Below, piece by piece: positions 42,001-52,141 of a stretch of 64,000 nt of DNA (positions are counted from its first letter, which is position 1; each line of letters starts with the position of its first letter). Below the pieces are notes generated by a model that was not told where the DNA came from, did not search any database, and worked only from the letters and a program-made list of their open reading frames with translations. A program made the translations under genes and the position numbers. This stretch comes from Bacteroidota bacterium (GTDB lineage Bacteria; Bacteroidota; Bacteroidia; JAHEXY01). The DNA is taken from the NCBI GenBank assembly GCA_023251875.1, contig JAHEXY010000006.1, positions 1-64,000 of the forward strand. The letters run 5' to 3'.

Positions 42001-42405
42001 TGCTTGTATTGTAATTTTTTTAATTTGAATATAATCTGCTCCATCCAGCTGAATCACATAATTATTTGCATCAGCCGTTGAAGCGTAATTAATGGTTACA
42101 TCTGTGTTTACTCCACTTTCAGATTGAAAAGTAATAGTATTAGTTGCAGAAGCTCCAGTAATTGCAGTAATGCTGATTTGTTCACTATAGGTTCCTGTTC
42201 TTACATTAAATGTTACAGGCCCTGACACACCTTTTGATACAAGGTCGCTTACCGCTAAAGTAAAAGTTGTATAATTGGGAGAAGTACCACCAATGGTATA
42301 GGTACCATTTAATGCTGTTCCAAAGGAAAGTGAATGAGTAAACGTACTGCTAATTAAAACAACGAAAATAATTATAGTTTTTCTTAAACGTAGAATTGTT
42401 TGCAT
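39055..42405 (-). CDS. Giant T9SS-sorted parallel beta-helix protein (1,116 aa)
   Basis: The protein has a signal peptide, then two tandem units, each a right-handed beta-helix (repeated N-N-T-F, I-S-I-T-G-N-T-F, I-D-N-C-K strands) ending in I-D-G-x-x-R-x...P-D-I-G-x-D-E-F. Between them is a CARDB-like beta-sandwich (V-K-V-T-L-M-N-N-G-V-N-T-I-T-A-A-K-I-S-W-S-V-N-G). The C-terminal T9SS domain shows I-K-I-Y-P-N-P-A-S-S near 1034-1043 and ends K-K-L-I-I-S-K-N-N. Its N-terminal 100 residues nearly match those of the 3,169-residue neighbour. Likely an adhesin or surface carbohydrate-binding protein. Confidence 0.88.
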   Translation of the reverse strand: MQTILRLRKTIIIFVVLISSTFTHSLSFGTALNGTYTIGGTSPNYTTFTLAVSDLVSKGVSGPVTFNVRTGTYSEQISITAITGASATNTITFQSESGVNTDVTINYASTADANNYVIQLDGADYIQIKKITIQASGLTTWALGVNFKNAADYNLIDNCKLIGSSATYTTDYDKRALVYSIYSASLNQYNQFTNNTFLYGTYGILFYGNSYTSYAQSLTITNNTFTSILYQGISTQYIEGLSIKQNTIDVTSTLTTSSVGIYIGSSKNAVTIEKNKITSSAYGINLSYTGSSALNGLVANNCIIVSTPAYSALAYLNSGLYISASNLKVYHNSVLVTDPYASALSTYYLIKSYVYNNVLCNTGSGHAVFLSSSYLLTSTKFDYNDIYANGPELVYWESNSNYTNLSDWQATGYDLHSVSVNPSFTSSSDLHTASTSLDGSATPVSDVTTDIDGEVRNAYLPDIGVDEFAVNTDDGALVSIANPVSPFSSGSQTVKVTLMNNGVNTITAAKISWSVNGVAQTDYNWSGSLSSGSSTSVSIGNYTFNVVTGYIVQASISTTNGHTDSKSSNNTITSSTLYPSCNGTYTVGSSADFSSLSTAISYLQTYGVLGAVTLNIKSATYSEQINIPVISSLTSTNTLTIQSETGVNTDVVYSYSGTSIDNNYVIQFDATNYITIKNISLKNNGTTYSTVLNYKNSANYITINNCIITGNVSSGSSFYAALVYSSTASLNQYNQFTNNTFQYGTYGIYYSGKSSSSLASGISITGNTFSNIAYNSVYVKYANAAIVSQNIINAKASTSYYCGIFISNDKNGTKIEKNKITGGYSYGIYITTSSGTSSDYALIDNNFIQVSRGRGIYLSSSCSYIKFYYNSVSLTGISSNSYIPFYFGSSASNLKVYNNIFSNTAGGYTMYSSSTVSITSSTFDYNDYYTSGTNLAFWKGAAVTNLAAWQTATAFDSHSISSNPNFTSSTDLHASASALNNVGYYLSDVTTDIDGTTRSATTPDIGADEFTPSAKNNLASIASIAIEDFSEIKIYPNPASSNATIDLELNNKAFQTEILLVSITGKIIDQIYSGELEVGKHSFNINVNAFSNGIYFVVCKTPSSVYQKKLIISKNN

Positions 42406-42556
42406 GGGATAAAATTTAGAGATTAAGTTTTTTTAGAATATCCAAAATTTAAATTTCGATTTCAATCACAATTTTGTTAAACCGGTTAAGTTAATTATTA
42501 GGTATTCACCATTAAATATTTGTAAAAAGCATAATGATCAAGTGATTGCTAAACAC

Positions 42557-42621
42557 AAAAAGGGGAACCAATAACTACAAGCATATTACCTGTAGGTATT
42601 GGTAAATTCATTCCCCCTTTT
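42557..42621 (-). terminator. Terminator-like stem-loop after the 3,169-residue gene
   Basis: AAAAAGGGGAACCAATA.CTACA pairs with TGTAG.TATTGG...TCCCCCTTTT around a short AT-rich loop. On the minus strand it ends in a run of T. It lies 11 bp after the giant gene's stop and before the 1,116-residue gene. Confidence 0.65.
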
Positions 42622-42631
42622 AAAGATCGAA

Positions 42632-45600
42632 TTAGTTTTTAATCACAGTTAAGCGTTTTTGATAGAGCTGCTCATCTTCTCGTAGCATGATTATATACAT
42701 ACCACTATTAAATTGACTGGCATCCCAATTAAAAGTGTGTGATCCGCTTTCAAGTTTTCCGGAATAAATTTTTTGCACAATTTCTCCTGTGAGATTAATT
42801 ATTTTTATTTCCACATCGCTCTCTTCGTTTTCTACATACACATCAATATTGGTTAAACCGGATGATGGATTTGGATACGGCCATAATACTTCATCAGAAT
42901 TTATTCCCATTTCATTAATAGTTGATAAATCAGTTTTTGTAGAACTTACAGTTACCGATTTTGTTTTTGTACTGCTTCCACAAGTATTAGTTGCGGTGAG
43001 TACCACACTGTATGTTCCACCTGCCGTATAGGTTTTTGATGGTGATGTGCTAGTACTGGTAGTTCCATCACCAAAGTTCCAACTATAAGAAGAAGCTCCC
43101 GATGATGTATTGGTAAATACTGCTTTTTTTGCTGAAGGAGTAGTATATGAATAATTAGCGGTTGGTTTCGACTTTTTTGTCATGCTCTTACTGGCGTTAG
43201 CAGAACATCCATTAGAATTTGTTACAGTTACACTATAAGTACCTGTTGCGGTAATGCTAATAGAAGAAGCTGTACTACCTGTTGACCAACTATAGCTTGA
43301 TGCGGAGCTTGCAGTTAAAGTTGCCGATGTGCAAAATGTAGTTGTTGAGCCTGTACTTGAAGTAATCGAAGCCGTAGGTAATGCATTAATTGTAAATGTA
43401 GCATTTGAAACATCATACATAGCTGTGTTAGCCGCATTAGCCACTTTTACTAAATAAGTTCCGGCAGTTGCAGGTAATGTCCAGCTGTAAGAACTTCCTG
43501 TAACACCGGATGCAATGCTAGTATAAGTTGTACCTCCATTACTTGAGTAATACAAATTAAAACTGCTCACATTACTTGACGTCCATGTAATGGTTCTGCT
43601 ACTCGATGCGCAAGAAGATTCTCCTCCATTAGGCGAAGTAACGGTAATACTTCCTATAGAAGTACTAACATCGGAAACTGATTTTGTTTCTTGGTTTCCT
43701 ACACTGTCTATTGCTACAACATAAAAAGATAAACTAACATCATCAGCATTTCCAATGAAAGCTACAGAAGTTGCCGTAGTATTTTCAGTATACAATTCAA
43801 ATGCTTCCCCATTATGCGAAACATATACATCATAATTATATATGCCTGATCCATTGCCATCATCATCAACTCCGTTCCATGCTAAAGTAAAAGAAGGAGA
43901 AGTATAGCTTGCTGCTAATGGGCTCATAGTAGTTACCGGAGCATGAGCATCAACTGTATTAAAAATTGTTTCAGTTAGTACAGCTTCATTAACACCAAAA
44001 ATAATATCAGCGTATGCGTAAATACTATCTCCTGTATTGCAACCTGATGAAGGAGAAATTGTATACATAGCAAAACCTTCTCCTATACCTGTTGAATCAT
44101 TTGCTTGTAAAATTCCTTTCGTTGGATCAACAGGAGCTTTTCCTGTGTTAGGGTCAATGGCATTGAATATCCAAAATATTCTATTGTTCGTAATATCTAA
44201 ACCGGCTGTTACTTCAACATCAACACCTAAAGTATCTTCTAAGTCAAGTGTTGTGGAATAGGTAAGACTATTTTCAGGTATATCAAAACTCATATTTGCA
44301 AAACCATATTTACCTAATTTTAAACTATAAGGGTCAACATGTTCATCTAGTTGTTGAGTAATTTCAATATACTGTGCAGGTGCTGTAGCTAAAGAATCAT
44401 TTTCAGTATATATAGTATAATATAACTCATCATTTATTGAAATCCATTTTTTTTCAGCAATCCCTTCTGATCCAACAATTTCATTTGGATCTCCATAATT
44501 GCCAGTTGGTGCATCATCTTCATCTCCTCCACTTGGGCTTGGGGAGGATGGGCTTCCAATTAATCTACCAGTACTACCAGTACCTCCATCATTATATGGA
44601 TTATTATTTATATTGTTACCACAAGGCATTAAATCCTTTTGTATTGAATACAAACCAAGTCCTGCAATTCCAACTCCAACAAAAACAATACCTGCACAAA
44701 CAATTGCAGGCGCATCAACTATAGTAGCAACAATTCCTGCTGCAGTAAGGGCTGTGCCTGTAACAGCCTCTGTTGCATCATCAGAAAGCGCAATGGCAAT
44801 AGCGGGATTTGTATCTGCCAAGCCTGCTTTCCATGCATCCCATAGCTCTGCATTGGTAGTATTTACAAATTCTTGTAAAACATCAGCAAAATCACAATCA
44901 CTAAGAGCTTGTGAAGATTTTAATTTAGAAGCTAAAAATGCTGAGGTGCTTGAAATATAAGAATAATCAATTCCTACAGTATCTTCTGGAGATAAATCTT
45001 TTATATCAACAAGGGCAGCAATAACAAACTTTCTAAAATTAACTTGATCATAAAAAAAGTTAATTAAATCACTTCCAAGTATAGGTTCAAAATAGGATAA
45101 ATTATTAAAAATTCTTTCTTGCATTACATCGGCATCAGTAAGAATATTATTTATCATGGTTTCTTTACTGAAAGTAGTGTATGCAAAAAGGATGTTAAAT
45201 GTATCCATTTCAAAATTTTTAAAAGTAAAATCAATTTTCACTTTCTCATTTGGTTGTAAATCTTTTAAATGAACAGGAATATATTTTTCTCCTTTAATTT
45301 CTGCCCAATATCTTTGCTCGCCTGTTTGTGTATCTATTATAGATGTAACAAAAACATTTCCATTTATTTTTGTTTCTGTAATTTCTACTGTTGAATCAAT
45401 TTTGAAATAACCACTAAAATAAGGTATATCAATATTAGATGCATTGGTAATTTCATAAGTATAAAATGCCGAACCTCCTTTTTTAATTAATTCAGGAGCG
45501 TATTTTGTGTAACTAATATTATATTCTTCAGCAGGTTCAACAGTTAAGCCATGCGTAAGTGTGGTAGTTGACAAATCAGTATTTACTGCTACTACATTAT

Positions 45601-48600
45601 ACGTGCCAAGAGCAACATTATCTAACGACCAGCGAATATCCATTGCCATACTGTTCGTATGGTTTTTTATGTAGGCTGTGTCTAATCTGTTATGGCTATC
45701 ATCTTCTAAATAAATTTGTATGCCATCTTTAAACCCTGCTCCTTCAATGGTGCATGTCACCTTTCCTTGTCCTACAACGTTTGGACTAATATTTAATATT
45801 GAAAAAGGAAGAGCTTCAGCTAAAACAGAAATAGTTTGGGCTGTTGAAAACATCGAAAGCGTTTTTATAAATATATAATATGTACCTGCTTGCGTTGTTG
45901 GAATAAGTACTTGTTGGTTAAGAGAGGCTTCGTTTTCAAAAATAAAATCATAATCTGTTGCTGATGGCATTCTATTGTATCCAACATATATTTCGTTATA
46001 GCCTGTTGCACTTAAATTACTTGTTAAGCTTAGTAATAAATCGAGGTTTGCGCTTACACTAACCTGATAATATACATTATCGTCATAATCAAGCGAGTGA
46101 GTTGAAATAACATCTAACGTTAATGGACTTACACTTACCGTAGTTGTGCCTGCAGTAGTAAATTCATTGTTATCTATATCACTTTCTAGAATATTATTTA
46201 ATGCATTTGTTTTTGTGATACCGTAATAATTTCCCGGCATAATATCTTTAACTGTACCACTCATGCTACAGCTAATTGATTGCCCCGGATCAATAGCAAC
46301 TGAACTATCTTTATATTGAACCATTAAATCTTCAGTTGTACTTAATAAATTATTTGATGATAAATAAGCAATATCTCTTAAATCGCCTACAGCAACATTG
46401 TCTCCACTATTTGTAATTGTATATGCAATACTCGCTTCAGTACCTAATGTAATAGCCGAAGGAATTGTCATGGCAGTTACAGTTAAATCAGTTGAGGGAA
46501 CAAGAATATTGCTTAATCCTGCATTTAGATTATTATCCTCATGTAAATATTCATATAATTTATCGTTGTAATCTGCATAAGCAACTATGTAATAATTTCC
46601 TGATAGATAAGAAGGGATGCTTACTAAAACACTATCTGTATAGGTAATACCTGCATCTAAAATTAAATTAGCTGATTTGTTTTTTAAATTTATTTCATAG
46701 TCAGATAGATCTGTTGTGTTACTAACATAAATACCAACATACCAATTGCTTTTTTCTGTTGCATAACTTCCTTGATTTTTTACAGTATATGGAACATATA
46801 CTTGCTGACCGGCATAAACAGAAGTTGGTACTGTGATAGTGCTTACAACTAAATCTGAAGACGGTGATAGTGTAATAGAAATAGCTTGTGCAGAAAAATT
46901 ATTGCTGTAATCAGACTCGTTAGTAACTTTTGATTTTGCATCAACATCAAGTAATAAATAATAACTGCCCACAACTCCATCAGGTATATCTACATCAATA
47001 GTTTTACTATAAGTTGAAGATGCATCTAAACTACCGGATCTATTTTCATATTCTAGTTTTATATCAGTAGCATCATATACATTATCTGTTGAAAGATATA
47101 TATAATCATACCAACTGCTACTATAAGTAATGCCTGTTCCAATATTCTGAACTTGCCATGAAGTGCTTATTGTAGTTCCTGAATTTGCACTTGAAGGAAT
47201 TGTAAAACTTGTAATACTTAAATTAGCATACTTCCAATTAATAGTTACTGAATCAACAAATGTATTATTGCTTTCTCCGTTATATTCATAATATAAATCA
47301 GAGTTATCTGTATTAATAATAATATAATACTTACCACTTAGTTTACAATCACTAAAAGTAACTGTATTGTTTATTGTGGTTGTTTGTCCTGAACTTAGTG
47401 CTACTGAATTAGCAATGGTATCTAGTAAAACATCATCACTACTTAAAGTTTTATCTGATGAAAGATATATTCCATCTATCCATAAAGAAAGAGATGTAGT
47501 TCCCTGATTTTTTACAGACCATGAAATAGTACTTGAATAGCCTGCATATACAATATCATCAATGGTAGAGCTGTTTACAATTAAATCAGGATAGGGTGAT
47601 AAAGATATTGTTATTGCACTTGAACTTTTAATAGTATTGTTGTTATCCTTATCATATTCAAATACCATACTATCAGCATCTGCAAACACATATATATAGT
47701 AACTTCCACTTATTCCATTTGGCAGTGTATAGGTTTCAGTAGCTGTATATGATGAGCCAACCGATAATGAAGAGCCACTTAATTTATAGTAAGTACCAAT
47801 AAGTGTTGCTGAGTTTATATTAAAACTGCTTGATGTTGAAATATAAACTTTGTCTTTCCATAGAGATTCATAAGGAGCATTAGCACCTGAATTAGTTACT
47901 GTCCAACTAACAGAAATTGGTTGCCCTGAATTTCCGGTTGAAGCAGATGAAACAGATGAAGGTACAAGATCAGCGGGAGGAGTAAGAACCATATTAATTG
48001 CTGCATCGCTTTTCGAAATATTACTATAGGTATTTTCATATTCTTTTACTCCTTTATTTTCATTGGTGTAAACATATATATAGTAATCGCCATAAATGGC
48101 ATTAGGTAACTTAACTTTTTTGCTAATAGAGTATGAAGCATCTACAGCCAAACTTAAAGAATTTGATACACTACCAATTAATGTAGCTGCGCTTGCATCA
48201 AAGCTTATGCATGAGCATATATAAATATCATCTGTCCATGTTTGACTACTTACATCAAATGTTCCGCTATTTTTTACAGCATAAGTAACAGTTGCACTAT
48301 CACCGCTATATGCTGAAGTTTGTATTCCAATAGAGGTTACCTTAAGATCAGCTGAAGGTGGATTTTCTAAAAATATTGAATCATAGGCAAAATTATTATC
48401 GTAATAAATTTCATCTATGTTTCCAACCATTAAATGAGAAGCTCTTTCTACCCCATCGTAACATACATTTCCCACACAATAAGCATCATAAACATTTGTT
48501 GTTACAAAAAGAAGATAATTACCTGCAGAAGTACCCTCCGGTATTTTAACCGATAGATTTTGAATATAGCTCTGATTAGTGTGCAAATAAGTTAAATTGC

Positions 48601-51600
48601 TAACAGTTGTTAACAATATATCATCTGCCATTCTTAAATCTTCATCTTTAGATAACCACACATGGTCATGCCAACTTTCAGATCCCGTACTTCCATTTCC
48701 TTTATTAGTAACAGTCCATGAAAGATCAATTGTATTGTCAATATAAAATGAGTTTGCTACTGTAATATTTGTTACTTGCAGATCAGGTAGCCATTGTAAA
48801 GTGCTTGATAAGGTATCATTCGTTGAATTGGTTTCGCTACCCAAAAGAGTAAAGACTTTTATTGGCAATGATTTTAATGCAGCTAATCCGGTAAGTACTG
48901 TATTAAAAGTATAATCTACCCTTTCTCCCGGATCAATAGTGACTGAACCAATATTTTCCGTTACCTGTATTCCTGAATTAGCGATATAAGCTACATCAAA
49001 TCCTGAAATAACCGTATTACCATAATTTTCAATTTGTATTTTAACTGTATCGTTTTCTCCCAATCCATTTGTTTCGTTGGGAGATAGTAAGGCATTAATT
49101 CCTGCATCGATTAAAGTTGGGAAAACATCTTTTTCATCGGCTCCAATATCAGGTGTGCTCGTGCTTCTTGTTTCACCATCAATATCAGTTGTAACTTCTG
49201 AAACTTTTATTCCGCTATTATTCAATAATGAATGTTGTATATGTAAATCACTATTAGAAACATATAAAGGGTTTATTTGAAGCGAGTGAACATCAAATCC
49301 ACTTCCTGCTTGCCAATTACCAAGGTTGGTGTATGTAGTACTGTTTAAAAACGCAATTGAGTTTCCTCTTGAATATAAGTCATTATAGTCGCAAGCACTA
49401 ATTGAAGAAGAAGAATTACAATAAAGAGAATAGCCGCTGGTTTCGTTTAATAATATATTATTTTTAATAGCTGTATTACTTCCATTTTTAATGTATAAAG
49501 CATAGGTATTATTTTCTGATTCATTACCGATTACATTTACATTATTATTATATATTTTTAGATAATTACAATTATCAAGGCCTATTCCATAGGCATCCCA
49601 AATGGTAGAACCTGAAGAATAACTTGCTGTTTCAATAAAGTTGTTTGCAATAAGTCCATATTGTAAGGTCGTTCCATCTGATACAGATATTTGTATACCA
49701 TATCCGGTACCACCTGCTATTTTATTACTTGTAATTTGCAATCCATTTTTACAATAAGTTAATGCAATGCCTTCATAATTAAAATAATTACTATTAGTAC
49801 TGATTGTATTTCCTGAAATAGATGGAGCATCTAAATATGCGCCATAAATACCTGTCGTATATTGGTATTCACAGGTATTAGATGAAATACTAATTCCTTT
49901 AGCTTGTGATGAACCTGATTGTCCATAGTAATAAATACCATATTTACCATACTGAATGCTATTATTTTTAAATTCATTGTACTCATTTAAAGTGCCATAA
50001 TCACAATAGACTACAGCATCATAATTTTCTACACCTGTTAATTTATTTCCTTCAAATAAATTATGGTTTGCACCATTTGAAATAGTAATGACCTTTCCGT
50101 TTGAAGTGCTAGCACTTTTAATAGTTAAGTTTTTGAAAGAAATATAATCCGTGCCATCTAACTTAATTACATAATTGTTTGAACTTGTATTTGGGTAAGA
50201 AATAATTACAGATGTATTATTACTAGAAGCAGATTGTAAAGTAAACATATTTGCAGATGAAGCTCCTGGAATTTCACCAATATTTAATTGTTCAATATAA
50301 GATCCATCTTGAATATTTAAAGTTACGGAGGCTAACATCCCGCCTAGCTGAATTTTAGTTATAGCATCGTTTAGGCTATTGAAATCATAACCTGAACTTC
50401 CAACTGTGTAGGTTCCACTATATGATGTATAAAAGGTTGATAAAGAAATTTCATCATTTGAATTATCAATATCGTCACTACCATTGGGCATGCTTACACT
50501 TGCATTTAAAGTATATGGCGTTCCTGAAACAAATGTATAAGTTCCTATATTTATTGAACTGCTGCTGCCTGCATTAATTGATCCAGTCCAATTGTAATTA
50601 GTTTGTGCAATTCCGTTTACCGACCACGCAATGGTGGCAGAAGTAAGTGTTGCTGCGCTGTTATTTAAAAGCGTTACTGAAATTGTTTTTGATCCTGCTG
50701 CAAATGGAACAACTGGAGACGTAAAGGCCGTAAGACCTGCATCACTCGCACTTAATGGCATTTCATCTGCGCCAATATCAGGAGTAGTTACACTTCTTGT
50801 TTCACCATCAATATCAGTTGTAACTTCACTTACTCCGGTTCCCATGCTGTTTAATGCTGTAGCAGATGCATGCAAATCAGTTGAAGATGTAAAAGTTGGA
50901 TTAGTAGAAATAGAATGTAAGTCGTAACCAGTTAATGTTTGCCAGGCTGCTAAATTGCTTACACTTGTTCCAGCCCATTTCATTAAACTACTTCCTGTGG
51001 TATAATAATCATTATAGTCAAATGATGATGATGTAATGGAAGTGCTGCTTCCTGAGTATATCGCATAGCCACCTCCAGTTGTATTAGCAATTATGTTATT
51101 TTTCACTTCTAAATTAGAAGCACTTGAGGCAAAATAAAAAGCATAATAACCACTTATAGTCGCTGTAATATTAATTGTATTATAATAGAATTTAATATAT
51201 GAACAGGAGCTTGAAACATAAATTCCTGTATTGTTTGTTACCTGAATAAAGTTGTTATCAACTAAGGCATAATTACTAGCTGTACCTGCTGTAGTTGTTA
51301 TATAAATTCCATATCCTTTGCCTCCTGTTATTTTATTTTTCTCCACCCTTAGCGCATTTATATCTGTATGTAAGTAAATACCCCAAGTATTTGAGGAAGA
51401 TGCTAAAACATTAATAGTATTTTGTGATATTACCGGAGCATCAGCATATTTTACATAGATATTGTATGATGAAATATTAGAAATGGTATTATTAGAAATT
51501 ATTATCCCAGCTGCTAATGAGGATGAACTTTTGCCATTGTAATAAATACCATAAACTCCATTTTGAATGATATTATTAGTAATTTGATTGTACTGATTTA

Positions 51601-52141
51601 AATATGAAGTACTACTGACAATAAGAGCTCCACTCGTTAAACTTCCTGTACCACCACTTATTACACAATTAGTAAGAGTATTGTAATTAGCTCCATTTGT
51701 ATAATTCACAACGGTACAATAAGTAGCGCCATTATTTTGAAGGCTCATGTTTTTTACTGTAATATAATTTGCAGCATTCAATTTAATCACATAATTAGTA
51801 GAGCTAGTACTTGCCGTATATGATAAAACCACATCAGTATTCGTTCCACTTTCAGATTGAAACGTAATTGTATTTGTTGCAGATGCTCCTGTAATAGCTG
51901 TAATATTTATTTGCTCTGAATATGTTCCACTTCTTATTTTAAAAATTACGGGGCCTGATACTCCTTTTGAAACTAAATCGCTTACTGCAGATGTACACGT
52001 GGCATAATTAGGAGAGGTTCCGCCAATGGTATAGTTGCCATTTAATGCTGCTCCCCATGAAAAATTATTAAAAACATATATACTCATTACAAGTAAGAAC
52101 ATAAAAAATTTCTTGTTGTTCATGTAAATAAAATTTTTCAT
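42632..52141 (-). CDS. Giant T9SS-sorted multidomain surface protein (3,169 aa)
   Basis: Order from the N-terminus: signal peptide (about 1-30); beta-helix unit (30-470); CARDB-like sandwich; second beta-helix unit (about 580-1000); a run of seven CARDB domains, each beginning D-L-x-V-x-x-x-x and carrying W-x-V-x-N-x-G; an IPT/TIG-like domain (I-S-P-N-V-V-G-Q-G); an Ala/Gly/Val hydrophobic stretch near 2520-2560; Ig/FN3-like domains; a PKD domain (W-N-F-G-D-G-T); and a T9SS domain (W-P-Y-P-N-P-S-S-G) ending K-R-L-T-V-I-K-N. CARDB and PKD modules are adhesive or carbohydrate-contacting. Probably a fibrous surface adhesin. ATG at 52123 is an alternative start. Confidence 0.9.
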   Translation of the reverse strand: MKNFIYMNNKKFFMFLLVMSIYVFNNFSWGAALNGNYTIGGTSPNYATCTSAVSDLVSKGVSGPVIFKIRSGTYSEQINITAITGASATNTITFQSESGTNTDVVLSYTASTSSTNYVIKLNAANYITVKNMSLQNNGATYCTVVNYTNGANYNTLTNCVISGGTGSLTSGALIVSSTSYLNQYNQITNNIIQNGVYGIYYNGKSSSSLAAGIIISNNTISNISSYNIYVKYADAPVISQNTINVLASSSNTWGIYLHTDINALRVEKNKITGGKGYGIYITTTAGTASNYALVDNNFIQVTNNTGIYVSSSCSYIKFYYNTINITATISGYYAFYFASSASNLEVKNNIIANTTGGGYAIYSGSSTSITSSSFDYNDYYTTGSSLMKWAGTSVSNLAAWQTLTGYDLHSISTNPTFTSSTDLHASATALNSMGTGVSEVTTDIDGETRSVTTPDIGADEMPLSASDAGLTAFTSPVVPFAAGSKTISVTLLNNSAATLTSATIAWSVNGIAQTNYNWTGSINAGSSSSINIGTYTFVSGTPYTLNASVSMPNGSDDIDNSNDEISLSTFYTSYSGTYTVGSSGYDFNSLNDAITKIQLGGMLASVTLNIQDGSYIEQLNIGEIPGASSANMFTLQSASSNNTSVIISYPNTSSNNYVIKLDGTDYISFKNLTIKSASTSNGKVITISNGANHNLFEGNKLTGVENYDAVVYCDYGTLNEYNEFKNNSIQYGKYGIYYYGQSGSSQAKGISISSNTCEYQYTTGIYGAYLDAPSISGNTISTNSNYFNYEGIALTYCKNGLQITSNKIAGGTGYGIQISVSDGTTLQYGLIANNFIETASYSSGSTIWDAYGIGLDNCNYLKIYNNNVNVIGNESENNTYALYIKNGSNTAIKNNILLNETSGYSLYCNSSSSISACDYNDLYSRGNSIAFLNSTTYTNLGNWQAGSGFDVHSLQINPLYVSNSDLHIQHSLLNNSGIKVSEVTTDIDGETRSTSTPDIGADEKDVFPTLIDAGINALLSPNETNGLGENDTVKIQIENYGNTVISGFDVAYIANSGIQVTENIGSVTIDPGERVDYTFNTVLTGLAALKSLPIKVFTLLGSETNSTNDTLSSTLQWLPDLQVTNITVANSFYIDNTIDLSWTVTNKGNGSTGSESWHDHVWLSKDEDLRMADDILLTTVSNLTYLHTNQSYIQNLSVKIPEGTSAGNYLLFVTTNVYDAYCVGNVCYDGVERASHLMVGNIDEIYYDNNFAYDSIFLENPPSADLKVTSIGIQTSAYSGDSATVTYAVKNSGTFDVSSQTWTDDIYICSCISFDASAATLIGSVSNSLSLAVDASYSISKKVKLPNAIYGDYYIYVYTNENKGVKEYENTYSNISKSDAAINMVLTPPADLVPSSVSSASTGNSGQPISVSWTVTNSGANAPYESLWKDKVYISTSSSFNINSATLIGTYYKLSGSSLSVGSSYTATETYTLPNGISGSYYIYVFADADSMVFEYDKDNNNTIKSSSAITISLSPYPDLIVNSSTIDDIVYAGYSSTISWSVKNQGTTSLSLWIDGIYLSSDKTLSSDDVLLDTIANSVALSSGQTTTINNTVTFSDCKLSGKYYIIINTDNSDLYYEYNGESNNTFVDSVTINWKYANLSITSFTIPSSANSGTTISTSWQVQNIGTGITYSSSWYDYIYLSTDNVYDATDIKLEYENRSGSLDASSTYSKTIDVDIPDGVVGSYYLLLDVDAKSKVTNESDYSNNFSAQAISITLSPSSDLVVSTITVPTSVYAGQQVYVPYTVKNQGSYATEKSNWYVGIYVSNTTDLSDYEINLKNKSANLILDAGITYTDSVLVSIPSYLSGNYYIVAYADYNDKLYEYLHEDNNLNAGLSNILVPSTDLTVTAMTIPSAITLGTEASIAYTITNSGDNVAVGDLRDIAYLSSNNLLSTTEDLMVQYKDSSVAIDPGQSISCSMSGTVKDIMPGNYYGITKTNALNNILESDIDNNEFTTAGTTTVSVSPLTLDVISTHSLDYDDNVYYQVSVSANLDLLLSLTSNLSATGYNEIYVGYNRMPSATDYDFIFENEASLNQQVLIPTTQAGTYYIFIKTLSMFSTAQTISVLAEALPFSILNISPNVVGQGKVTCTIEGAGFKDGIQIYLEDDSHNRLDTAYIKNHTNSMAMDIRWSLDNVALGTYNVVAVNTDLSTTTLTHGLTVEPAEEYNISYTKYAPELIKKGGSAFYTYEITNASNIDIPYFSGYFKIDSTVEITETKINGNVFVTSIIDTQTGEQRYWAEIKGEKYIPVHLKDLQPNEKVKIDFTFKNFEMDTFNILFAYTTFSKETMINNILTDADVMQERIFNNLSYFEPILGSDLINFFYDQVNFRKFVIAALVDIKDLSPEDTVGIDYSYISSTSAFLASKLKSSQALSDCDFADVLQEFVNTTNAELWDAWKAGLADTNPAIAIALSDDATEAVTGTALTAAGIVATIVDAPAIVCAGIVFVGVGIAGLGLYSIQKDLMPCGNNINNNPYNDGGTGSTGRLIGSPSSPSPSGGDEDDAPTGNYGDPNEIVGSEGIAEKKWISINDELYYTIYTENDSLATAPAQYIEITQQLDEHVDPYSLKLGKYGFANMSFDIPENSLTYSTTLDLEDTLGVDVEVTAGLDITNNRIFWIFNAIDPNTGKAPVDPTKGILQANDSTGIGEGFAMYTISPSSGCNTGDSIYAYADIIFGVNEAVLTETIFNTVDAHAPVTTMSPLAASYTSPSFTLAWNGVDDDGNGSGIYNYDVYVSHNGEAFELYTENTTATSVAFIGNADDVSLSFYVVAIDSVGNQETKSVSDVSTSIGSITVTSPNGGESSCASSSRTITWTSSNVSSFNLYYSSNGGTTYTSIASGVTGSSYSWTLPATAGTYLVKVANAANTAMYDVSNATFTINALPTASITSSTGSTTTFCTSATLTASSASSYSWSTGSTASSISITATGTYSVTVTNSNGCSANASKSMTKKSKPTANYSYTTPSAKKAVFTNTSSGASSYSWNFGDGTTSTSTSPSKTYTAGGTYSVVLTATNTCGSSTKTKSVTVSSTKTDLSTINEMGINSDEVLWPYPNPSSGLTNIDVYVENEESDVEIKIINLTGEIVQKIYSGKLESGSHTFNWDASQFNSGMYIIMLREDEQLYQKRLTVIKN

